Shown: one piece after another, positions 1 to 5,694 of the stretch | How the letters are laid out: each line of letters begins with the position of its first letter | Numbering within the stretch: position 1 is the first letter of the stretch | Assembly: GCA_021779635.1 (NCBI GenBank) | Contig: JAJYAH010000294.1 | Location: forward strand, 1 to 8,139 | Direction of reading: 5' to 3' | DNA from: Pseudomonadota bacterium | GTDB lineage: Bacteria; Pseudomonadota; Alphaproteobacteria; Rhizobiales; Xanthobacteraceae | Length of the DNA stretch: 8,139 bases | Translations under genes and position numbers: made by a program | Notes under the pieces: model-generated | Seen by the model: only the letters and a program-made list of their open reading frames with translations | What the model was told of the DNA's origin: nothing | The model's database searches: none

Positions 1-2299
1 AATGGTCTGCCGAAGCGCGCAACAGAACCGGAGTTGATTTGTAGGACGGCGTTCCGGATTTGACGTCGTAATGATCCAGTGCCACCAGGACGTTGGCTTC
101 GGGATAGTAGGTCGCAATCGAGCCCTGCGCGATATTATAGGCGACAGCCGTCAGATTGCGCATAACGCGTTCGCCCGGTTTCGCTCCCGCATCGGGTACG
201 ACGCTGAGATCGACCAGGTCACCGTGTTTTAAACCTCGGCTGCCGAGGTCGCGCTCATTGACGAATACGACATCGCGCCGCCCCGTGATCCCACGGTAGC
301 GATCATTCATGCCGTAGATCGTTGTGTTGTATTGATCATGACTTCTGATCGTCGTCAGTGTAAGAGCTTCACGATTCGCGGCCCGCGGATCTTCATCCAA
401 GCCGGAGTATACCAGAAACTTTGCCCTCTTCGTCGGGGTCTGCCACTCTCGTTCGGACGCGGCAATATACAATCGAAATCCGCCCGGCTTCTTGATGCGA
501 GCATTGAAATCTTTAAATTCGGGGAAAATCGCCTCGATGGCGTCGCGAATTTTTCCGTAGTCGGCGATGAGGTCTGCCCATCCGACCCGCGTGTTCGGTA
601 ATGTGGCCAGCGCCATCCCCGCGATGATTGCCGGTTCTGATCTCAGGTACTCGGACGTCGGTTTCAGCCCACCCCGGGACGCATGAACCATCGACATTGA
701 ATCTTCCACGGTGACCGACTGCCGGCCCGTCGCCTGAACATCAATCTCGGTACGCCCCAGACAGGGAAGAATGAACGATTCCTTGGCGGGCAGCAGATGG
801 GAACGATTGAGCTTGGTGGCGATATGCACCGCGAGATCGAGATTCCTCATCGCCTTGAAGGTGACTTCCGGATCGGACATAGCAACGGCAAGGTTGCCCC
901 CAAGACAGACCAGAGCCTTCGAGCGCCTATCCCGGATCGCCTCGATGGCTTCGATGGCGTTGTGGCCCTTGTTGCGCGGCGGCTCGAAACCGAATACGCG
1001 GGCTAATCCATCCAGAAGGGCGTCATTCGGGCTCTCGGTAATGCCGACCGTCCGATCCCCCTGCACATTCGAGTGGCCGCGCAGCGGAGAAATGCCAGCG
1101 CCCTTGCGCCCGATATTGCCGCGGAGCATCAACAGATTGGCGATCTGCTGCACGTTGCCCGTGCCGTGTCGATGCTGGGTGATCCCCATGCCGTAGTTGA
1201 CGATAACTCGCTCCGCTTTGGCGTAGACGTTGCCGGCGAACTCGATATCCGACCGCGACAGGCCCGAGGCCTCCTCGATCGCATCCCATGAGGTCGCCTC
1301 GATGTCGGCCAGCAGTTCGTCGATGCCGGTCGTATGATTCTTGATGAAGTCGCGGTCCAGAACACTGGTGTCACCTTCGGCAATGCCTTTTTTGTCAAGC
1401 GCCACCAGGTGCTTCATCATGCCCTTCATCACTGCGATATCGCCGCCGACCTTGAGCTGATAATAAGTTGACGCGATCGGCGTAGAACTCAGCGTCAACA
1501 TCTCCGCGGGGTGTTGCGGTGACGTAAACCGCTCCAACCCACGCTCACGTAAAGGATTGAAAACGATAATCGGCGCTCCGCGCTTCGAGACCTCACGCAA
1601 GGTCGTCAGCATGCGTGGGTGATTGGTCCCGGGATTATGACCGATGCAGATAAGCGCGTCGCAGTGATCGAAATCTTCCAACGTCACAGTTCCCTTGCCG
1701 ACACCAATCGACTCCGGCAAGCCGACACTGGTCGCCTCGTGACACATGTTCGAGCAATCGGGAAAGTTGTTGGTTCCGTATTCCCGTGCAAACAGCTGAT
1801 AGAGGAAGGCTGCCTCGTTAGACGCTCGGCCTGACGTGTAAAACTCCGCCATATCCGGCTGCGGCAACCGGCGGAGCGCGGCGCCGATCCTCGCGAGCGC
1901 CTCGTCCCATGAGATTGGCAGGTATCTATCAGTTGCCTGGTCGTAGACCATCGGATGTGCGAGACGGCCTTCATTCTCCAGGTCGAAATCTGACCAGTTC
2001 CAGAGCTCGCTGACGGTATGGGCCGCAAAGAATGCCGGCGTCGTCCGTTTGGCTGTCGCCTCCCAGGCGACGGCCTTGGCACCGTTCTCGCAGAACTCGA
2101 AAGACGAGGTATGTTTTGGATCGGGCCAAGCGCAGCCAGGGCAGTCGAACCCGTGCGGCTGGTTCATACTAAGGAGACCGCGCGTCTCTTTTACAACAGC
2201 CATCTGACCGCGAACAGCATCGGCCACAGCCTTCAGAGCGCCCCACCCTGCCGCGGCTCCCTTGTAATCGCCGACGCCGACAACATCGTCCTCGCTCAT
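1..2299 (-). CDS. FdhF/YdeP-type molybdopterin oxidoreductase, 3' end cut by window edge
   Basis: Predicted cytoplasmic molybdenum enzyme related to formate dehydrogenase alpha subunits; its substrate is not known from sequence. The frame is open for 766 codons from 2299 to the left edge. That is about full length for YdeP-like proteins, so only a few C-terminal residues should be missing. Near the N terminus is FDCPGCAWPDP (C53, C56), followed by FCENGAK (C70), the family's usual iron-sulfur region. SNMCHEATS places C186 where formate dehydrogenases carry the Mo-ligating Cys or Sec (inferred by alignment from memory). Further family blocks are GHNPGTNHPRM (about 216-226), RGHSNVQGDRT (about 405-415), KLNRSHLLPAKE and LPCLGRTE (about 492-516), and SHDQYNTTIYG near 653 opening the C-terminal MopB domain. 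No Tat signal is visible. E. coli YdeP is linked to acid resistance, but the same role here is not shown. The gene is divergent from the efflux operon. Family call is firm; reaction unknown. Confidence 0.95.
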   Translation of the reverse strand, partial: MSEDDVVGVGDYKGAAAGWGALKAVADAVRGQMAVVKETRGLLSMNQPHGFDCPGCAWPDPKHTSSFEFCENGAKAVAWEATAKRTTPAFFAAHTVSELWNWSDFDLENEGRLAHPMVYDQATDRYLPISWDEALARIGAALRRLPQPDMAEFYTSGRASNEAAFLYQLFAREYGTNNFPDCSNMCHEATSVGLPESIGVGKGTVTLEDFDHCDALICIGHNPGTNHPRMLTTLREVSKRGAPIIVFNPLRERGLERFTSPQHPAEMLTLSSTPIASTYYQLKVGGDIAVMKGMMKHLVALDKKGIAEGDTSVLDRDFIKNHTTGIDELLADIEATSWDAIEEASGLSRSDIEFAGNVYAKAERVIVNYGMGITQHRHGTGNVQQIANLLMLRGNIGRKGAGISPLRGHSNVQGDRTVGITESPNDALLDGLARVFGFEPPRNKGHNAIEAIEAIRDRRSKALVCLGGNLAVAMSDPEVTFKAMRNLDLAVHIATKLNRSHLLPAKESFILPCLGRTEIDVQATGRQSVTVEDSMSMVHASRGGLKPTSEYLRSEPAIIAGMALATLPNTRVGWADLIADYGKIRDAIEAIFPEFKDFNARIKKPGGFRLYIAASEREWQTPTKRAKFLVYSGLDEDPRAANREALTLTTIRSHDQYNTTIYGMNDRYRGITGRRDVVFVNERDLGSRGLKHGDLVDLSVVPDAGAKPGERVMRNLTAVAYNIAQGSIATYYPEANVLVALDHYDVKSGTPSYKSTPVLLRASADH

Positions 2300-2303
2300 T
2301 GTG

Positions 2304-2309
2304 CTCTCC
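2304..2309 (-). promoter_or_regulatory. Ribosome binding site deciding the oxidoreductase start
   Basis: On the minus strand GGAGAG lies four bases upstream of the ATG at 2299. A second in-frame ATG at 2311 would add four residues (MEST), but it overlaps this Shine-Dalgarno sequence and has no comparable one of its own. The start at 2299 is therefore preferred. Confidence 0.75.
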
Positions 2310-2550
2310 ATAGTCCAGTAAGATTCAACTCTCCCGGATCAAACAAACATTTCTGTCAGAGGCGCTCCATGGACGTAAATCTGAGCGCACGAGCACCGCT
2401 CAAGTAACATTTCGTTTAACCTTTTGAATATTCACAGGTGGCTGAGGCTGACTTGATTACCGCTGGAGTGCAGCGTCGGATACTTCGCAACGCCCTATCG
2501 TGCATGCCACGCGCGCAATCTGCGCCGGGGCTCAATCATATCCGACGTCA

Positions 2551-2584
2551 AATAGCTTAAACCGCTATTTAATTGAACGGTTTA
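2551..2584. promoter_or_regulatory. Interlocked inverted repeats, possible operator
   Basis: AATAGC (2551-2556) pairs with GCTATT (2564-2569). Overlapping it, TAAACCG (2558-2564) pairs with CGGTTTA (2578-2584). The two dyads share bases, so only one could fold at a time. The patch is AT-rich within GC-rich flanks and sits between divergent genes, which is a common setting for a repressor operator. No regulator gene is present in the window. The function is inferred from position and symmetry only. Confidence 0.35.
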
Positions 2585-2664
2585 GGCATCCTGCCACTTA
2601 ACTGTCGAGAGCGTTTTCAGCCGACGGCTGCAAGACAACGATCGTTTGCGTTGGAACTTTCACA

Positions 2665-2697
2665 AAGCGTGTTGGCAAGCCACGCGCTTCAAGCGTG
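2665..2697. repeat. GCGTG/CACGC word cluster upstream of the operon
   Basis: AAGCGTG occurs at 2665-2671 and again at 2691-2697, 26 bases apart, with the inverted word CACGC at 2681-2685 between them. CGCTT-C-AAGCG at 2685-2695 is a short perfect dyad. The cluster ends about 30 bases before the first start codon of the efflux operon, so it could be a regulator site or a leader hairpin. The words are short and chance is possible in GC-rich DNA. Confidence 0.25.
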
Positions 2698-2727
2698 AAC
2701 ATTGATCAGGGAACCGGGGATTGACCA

Positions 2728-3735
2728 ATGTCGGATAGCTCCGCGCCGGGAGAGCTTGTCGCAAAACCGATCGACGCGGGTGCTGCAACATCGCACCGCG
2801 GCGGCCACTTGAACGACATCGCAAAATCTCACTCCGGATCGTTGACGGGCTTCAGGATCGGCAACACGGGCTTCAGAAGGAGAACGACAGCAAGACTGTC
2901 CGTGATTGCTGCGGTCTTTCCAGCGCTGTTCGTCTGCAATGCGGCGATCGCGCAAATTGACGATTCGGCCGTGCCGACACCCACGATTGGCGCAACTTCG
3001 CCGCTTGGCATGGGGATCGGTTCGACAAGTTCTCCGACCGGAATCCCGTTGGGCTCGACCGAGATCACATCGGCCGGCGTGAGTCCGGCGCCGACCGGCT
3101 TGGCGGGCACCATTTCAATTCCGGGCGCAAGCAGCAGCACGGCGTGTTCGACGGTGGCCACTTCGCCCTCGGTTATGTACGGGTCGAGCGCGATGTACGA
3201 CGGGGGCGGAACGACACCCGGAGCCTCCGCACCCGCCACCGCGGTTGACCCAGGAACCCTGCCAATCCCTGGAGTAGCGACACCGTCGAATGCGGGTACG
3301 TCAACGTCGCCGGGAATGTCGACATCCTCGGGAATGCTGAACACTTCGGGAACGTCGGGAATGTGCGGTTCAGGCTCAAGCAGCATTGCTGCATCGTCCA
3401 GTCCCATGTCAACAACGCCCACTACTCCGGGCGGCAGCGCTCGAACCGGAATTCCGTTCGGATCATTTGAGATCGCCAATCTCGGCGTTGGTTCTACGCC
3501 GCCGGTACCGTTGCCAAACGTATTTCCGATTGTGGGTACGCTGGGGCCGAATTCGTCGATACCAACGTTGACCACCGTTTCACCGACAATGGGCGGCGCT
3601 GCGACTTCACCTGCGACCGCAACTAATCCAGCGTGTGCGACCACCACAACCTCCGGGCCAGTCCCTGGGGCCGGAAACGCCAGTCCCGCAGAGCAAATGC
3701 TCAGTCAGTTTTTTCTATGTGAGCGATCATTATGA
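2728..3735 (+). CDS. Exported Ser/Thr/Gly/Pro-rich low-complexity protein, paralog 1 (unknown function)
   Basis: A 335-residue protein I cannot assign to a named family. A hydrophobic stretch at about 57-75 ending AAIAQ looks like a Sec signal with cleavage near residue 75. It is preceded by RRR at 50-52 and by an unusually long N-terminal arm of about 50 residues. The mature part is rich in Ser, Thr, Gly, Pro and Ala, has no Lys, His or Trp, and carries few charged residues. Landmarks are TGIPLGSTEI (104-113), ACSTVATSP (C140), YDGGG (157-161), short repeats of the type TSxGM (about 191-212), GMCGSGSSSIAASS (C213), and RTGIPFGSFEIANLGV (239-254). All recur in the next gene, so the two are tandem duplicates. 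The start at 2728 has GGGGA seven bases upstream. The stop overlaps the next ATG as ATGA. Candidate roles are a secreted, surface or periplasmic accessory protein; none is demonstrated. Real coding is supported by paralogy, the signal sequence and operon fit. Confidence 0.8.
   Translation: MSDSSAPGELVAKPIDAGAATSHRGGHLNDIAKSHSGSLTGFRIGNTGFRRRTTARLSVIAAVFPALFVCNAAIAQIDDSAVPTPTIGATSPLGMGIGSTSSPTGIPLGSTEITSAGVSPAPTGLAGTISIPGASSSTACSTVATSPSVMYGSSAMYDGGGTTPGASAPATAVDPGTLPIPGVATPSNAGTSTSPGMSTSSGMLNTSGTSGMCGSGSSSIAASSSPMSTTPTTPGGSARTGIPFGSFEIANLGVGSTPPVPLPNVFPIVGTLGPNSSIPTLTTVSPTMGGAATSPATATNPACATTTTSGPVPGAGNASPAEQMLSQFFLCERSL
3037..3066 (+). repeat. GIPLGS-EI motif, copy A
   Basis: Encodes TGIPLGSTEI in paralog 1. 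It matches the copies at 3445-3489 and 4290-4334 at both DNA and protein level, for example the shared GGAATYCCGTT core. It is the N-terminal member of an internal duplication within paralog 1. Confidence 0.6.
3445..3489 (+). repeat. GIPLGS-EI motif, copy B
   Basis: Encodes TGIPFGSFEIANLGV near the C-terminal third of paralog 1. It is the counterpart of copy C in paralog 2 and a shorter match to copy A. It includes an EcoRI-like GGAATTCCG core shared with copy C. Confidence 0.65.
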
Positions 3736-4484
3736 AAAAGAAAATCATCGCCAGCGCCGCCGTACTGGCTATCTGCGGGGCCTCGTCGTTGTTGTGCCAT
3801 AACGCCGCCTTCCCACAGGCCGGTATAACCACGGCCCCGGCTTCGCCTGGCGTCACTTCTTCGTTTGGAATAGCTCCCGGAGAATCCGTCGGTCCCAACG
3901 GCTTGCCGTTGGGTGCATCGCCTGACGTCAGCGCCGCTCCCAATGGCTTGACAGGCACGATTACCGTTCCGAGCGCAAGTAGTGGCGCGGCGTGTTCGAG
4001 CGTTGCGACTTCGCCGGAGGGAACGTTCGGATCCCCCACGACCTATGACGGTGGCGGAATGGCGGGCGGAACCACGGCGCCGGCTACCGCGGCAGCGCCG
4101 GGCAGCCCGTCGATGTCATCAGGAATGGCGTCGTCTGCAATATCCACGACGTCGGGAGTATCGACAACCTCGGGAATGCTGGCGACGTCGGGATTGACCG
4201 GAATGTGCGGCTCCGGCGCGAGCAGCATTGCGGCCTCGTCGAACCCGACAACGACCACGTCGTCCACCGCGTCGGGTGGCGGCATTCGTACCGGAATTCC
4301 GTTGGGATCTTACGAGATCGGGAATCTCGGGGTTAGCGCGGCTCCGGCAGTACCGACAGCAAATGTATCGCCCTTTGCCGGCACGGCGGGATCGAATTTG
4401 GCGCCGACGATGCCGGTTGTCGCGCCGCCCGCCGGTTCATCCACGACGCCAGGCACTGCTCCCACGTCAGGCGCTACCCCGTGA
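3732..4484 (+). CDS. Exported Ser/Thr/Gly/Pro-rich low-complexity protein, paralog 2 (unknown function)
   Basis: A 250-residue protein with a conventional Sec signal: MKKK, a hydrophobic core at about 5-22, and probable cleavage near 30 after FPQA. Neither Cys in the leader (C15, C22) fits a lipobox, because Ile or Leu precedes it. After cleavage the chain has no Lys, His, Gln or Trp and only six charged residues (E51, D65, E96, D106, R186, E195). It matches paralog 1 along most of its length: NGLPLGAS (57-63), AACSSVATSP (C88), YDGGG (105-109), TTSG and TSG repeats (about 139-158), GMCGSGASSIAASS (C159), and RTGIPLGSYEIGNLGV (186-201). C88 and C159 are its only mature cysteines, so a disulfide is plausible. 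The start overlaps the previous stop as ATGA and its Shine-Dalgarno is weak, which suggests translational coupling. The adaptor gene follows after 31 bases. Function is unknown, and the link to efflux is by operon position only. Confidence 0.85.
   Translation: MKKKIIASAAVLAICGASSLLCHNAAFPQAGITTAPASPGVTSSFGIAPGESVGPNGLPLGASPDVSAAPNGLTGTITVPSASSGAACSSVATSPEGTFGSPTTYDGGGMAGGTTAPATAAAPGSPSMSSGMASSAISTTSGVSTTSGMLATSGLTGMCGSGASSIAASSNPTTTTSSTASGGGIRTGIPLGSYEIGNLGVSAAPAVPTANVSPFAGTAGSNLAPTMPVVAPPAGSSTTPGTAPTSGATP
4290..4334 (+). repeat. GIPLGS-EI motif, copy C
   Basis: Encodes TGIPLGSYEIGNLGV in paralog 2, the direct equivalent of copy B. A weaker N-terminal version, NGLPLGASPDVSAAP, is encoded around 3897-3941, so paralog 2 keeps the same two-motif layout as paralog 1. 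Confidence 0.65.
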
Positions 4485-4505
4485 GTCAATTGACCATCTG
4501 TGAAC

Positions 4506-4510
4506 GAGAG
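4506..4510 (+). promoter_or_regulatory. Ribosome binding site of the adaptor gene
   Basis: GAGAG ends five bases before the ATG at 4516, in the 31-base gap after paralog 2. It supports that start. The resulting N terminus, with basic residues followed by a hydrophobic segment, is the expected form for this family. Confidence 0.6.
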
Positions 4511-4515
4511 CGGCC

Positions 4516-5694
4516 ATGAGCAAGAGAGTCGTCGTTTCTGCTTTATTGATCGCAGCGCTTGCGGCCGGCGGCCTGCTGTACTTCACGCGCAACTACCCGT
4601 TGGAGAAGGTCGAAGCCAAGCCCACCGTGCCCACGGTGCCGATCGTCGCCGGCACTGTCACGCAGCATGACGTGCCGATCTATCTTACGGGGGTCGGCAC
4701 GGTGATCGCCTACAACACCGACATTGTGCGCGCCCAGATCCAGGGGCAAATCATCAGCATCAACTTCACGGAAGGGCAGACCGTGCATGCCGGCGACCTG
4801 CTCGCGCAGATCGACCCGCGTCCCTATCAGGCGTTGATTGATCAATACACCGGAAACCTCGAGCGCGATCAGGCGCAGCTCAAGAATGCCGAGGCCAATC
4901 TCACTCGCTACACCACATTGGGCGGCAAGGGCTGGGCCACTCCACAATTGATCGAGACCCAGCAGGCGCAGGTGGGAGAATTACGGGCGGCTATCAAGAC
5001 CGACAATGCGCTGGTTGAAGCCGCGAAGGTGCAGCTCAGCTATACCCGCCTGACGTCACCGATCGATGGTGTAGTCGGCATTCGTCAGATCGATGTCGGC
5101 AACATCATCAGCCCGTCAAATACCAATGGCCTCGTCGTGGTCACACAACTCAATCCGATTTCGCTGATCTTCACTCTGCCGGAGACGAGTCTGCCGCAAA
5201 TCCAACAGCAACAGCAGACGACCAAGATGCCCCTGAAGGTTCTAGCCTATAACCAGGGTAACACGATGAAGCTGGATGAAGGAGAACTCGGCCTCGTCAA
5301 CAATGAGATCCTGCAGACCACCGGCTCGATCCAGCTCAAGGCGAACTTTGCCAACAAGGCGAACAGGCTCTGGCCGGGCGAACTGGTGAATGCGCGGTTG
5401 CTGGTGGACACGCGCCACAACGGCCTGACTGTTCCCGCCGCGGTCATCCAGCAAGGCGCGAAAGGGCCCTATGCTTACGTCGTTAGTCCCGACAACATCG
5501 TGGCGATCCGGCCGATCAAGGTCGCGGAGATCAGCGACGGGCAGGCCCTGATCGATTCCGGTCTCAAGGCCGACGAGCAGGTGGTGGTCGACGGACAATA
5601 CAAGCTGCAGCCAGGCACGCATGTCACATTGCTGCACGGCAAGGCGGCACAGGAAGCGGCTGCACAGGACGCGCTGCAAGCGCCGATCCCATGA
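4516..5694 (+). CDS. mdtA: RND efflux periplasmic adaptor (membrane fusion protein), MdtA type
   Basis: Periplasmic adaptor that should join an inner-membrane RND permease to an outer-membrane channel in a tripartite efflux pump. It has 392 residues, close to E. coli MdtA at about 415. An uncleaved or signal-type hydrophobic segment spans about 5-23, and no lipobox is present. The lipoyl half-motifs are IISINFTEGQTVHAGDLLAQIDP (split across 79-101) and the partner LTSPIDGVVGIRQIDVGN (179-196). Between them, about 103-175, lies an alpha-hairpin rich in Gln, Ala and Glu. The beta-barrel covers roughly 205-300, with VVVTQLNPISLIFTLPE matching the MdtA pattern and WPGELVNARLLVDT near 286-299. A membrane-proximal domain runs to about 372, followed by a short Ala/Gln-rich tail. 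The C-terminal stop overlaps the permease ATG by ATGA, so the pair is co-translated. Substrates cannot be predicted. The symbol marks the family; orthology to E. coli mdtA is not proven. Confidence 0.93.
   Translation: MSKRVVVSALLIAALAAGGLLYFTRNYPLEKVEAKPTVPTVPIVAGTVTQHDVPIYLTGVGTVIAYNTDIVRAQIQGQIISINFTEGQTVHAGDLLAQIDPRPYQALIDQYTGNLERDQAQLKNAEANLTRYTTLGGKGWATPQLIETQQAQVGELRAAIKTDNALVEAAKVQLSYTRLTSPIDGVVGIRQIDVGNIISPSNTNGLVVVTQLNPISLIFTLPETSLPQIQQQQQTTKMPLKVLAYNQGNTMKLDEGELGLVNNEILQTTGSIQLKANFANKANRLWPGELVNARLLVDTRHNGLTVPAAVIQQGAKGPYAYVVSPDNIVAIRPIKVAEISDGQALIDSGLKADEQVVVDGQYKLQPGTHVTLLHGKAAQEAAAQDALQAPIP

Larger units (their letters stand above)
2300..2727. other. Divergent intergenic region, no gene seen
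   Basis: This 428-base stretch separates the leftward oxidoreductase gene from the rightward efflux operon, so it must hold the promoters for at least one and probably both. No open frame here has a ribosome binding site together with recognisable protein content. Visible structure includes a ten-base palindrome TGAATATTCA at 2425-2434, interlocked inverted repeats at 2551-2584, and GCGTG/CACGC words at 2667-2697. On the minus strand TATGAT (2540-2535) would make a good -10 box for the oxidoreductase, but I see no convincing -35 at the right distance. No convincing sigma-70 pair was found for the rightward operon either. Confidence 0.6.

Noticed and set aside
332..2407. Several plus-strand open frames across the oxidoreductase gene (for example 332-601, 771-1196, 2018-2407)
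   Set aside because: They lie opposite a continuous, strongly conserved minus-strand coding frame and encode nothing recognisable.
2461..2475. CGCTG-GAGTG-CAGCG small hairpin
   Set aside because: A five-base arm with no U-tract and no neighbouring gene end; too weak to call a terminator or operator.
2653..2673. GGAAC...GTT resembling an alphaproteobacterial general-stress (EcfG) or sigma-E promoter
   Set aside because: The GGAAC to GTT spacing is 13 bases, against about 16-17 expected, and no suitable -10 follows at the right distance.
2874..2900. Tat signal in paralog 1 from the RRR run
   Set aside because: The residues after the arginines (TTARLS) do not match the S/T-RR-x-F-L-K pattern well, and nothing suggests a cofactor-bearing product.
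3290..3366. Short near-repeats around TCGGGAATG that might suggest a minisatellite or CRISPR-like array
   Set aside because: They are in-frame codons for the TSxGM repeats of paralog 1, irregular in length and without constant spacers.
2829..3647. Long minus-strand open frame (272 codons) opposite paralog 1, with similar antisense frames opposite paralog 2 at 3701-4039 and 4043-4285
   Set aside because: The antisense frames resemble each other only because the sense genes are paralogs. They have no signal, no operon fit and no recognisable family, and the Ser/Thr/Gly-rich sense codons rarely give stops in that register.
3732..3800. Possible lipoprotein signal in paralog 2 (Cys at residues 15 and 22)
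   Set aside because: The residue before each Cys is Ile or Leu rather than Gly, Ala or Ser, so neither fits a lipobox. An ordinary Sec signal with cleavage near residue 30 fits better.
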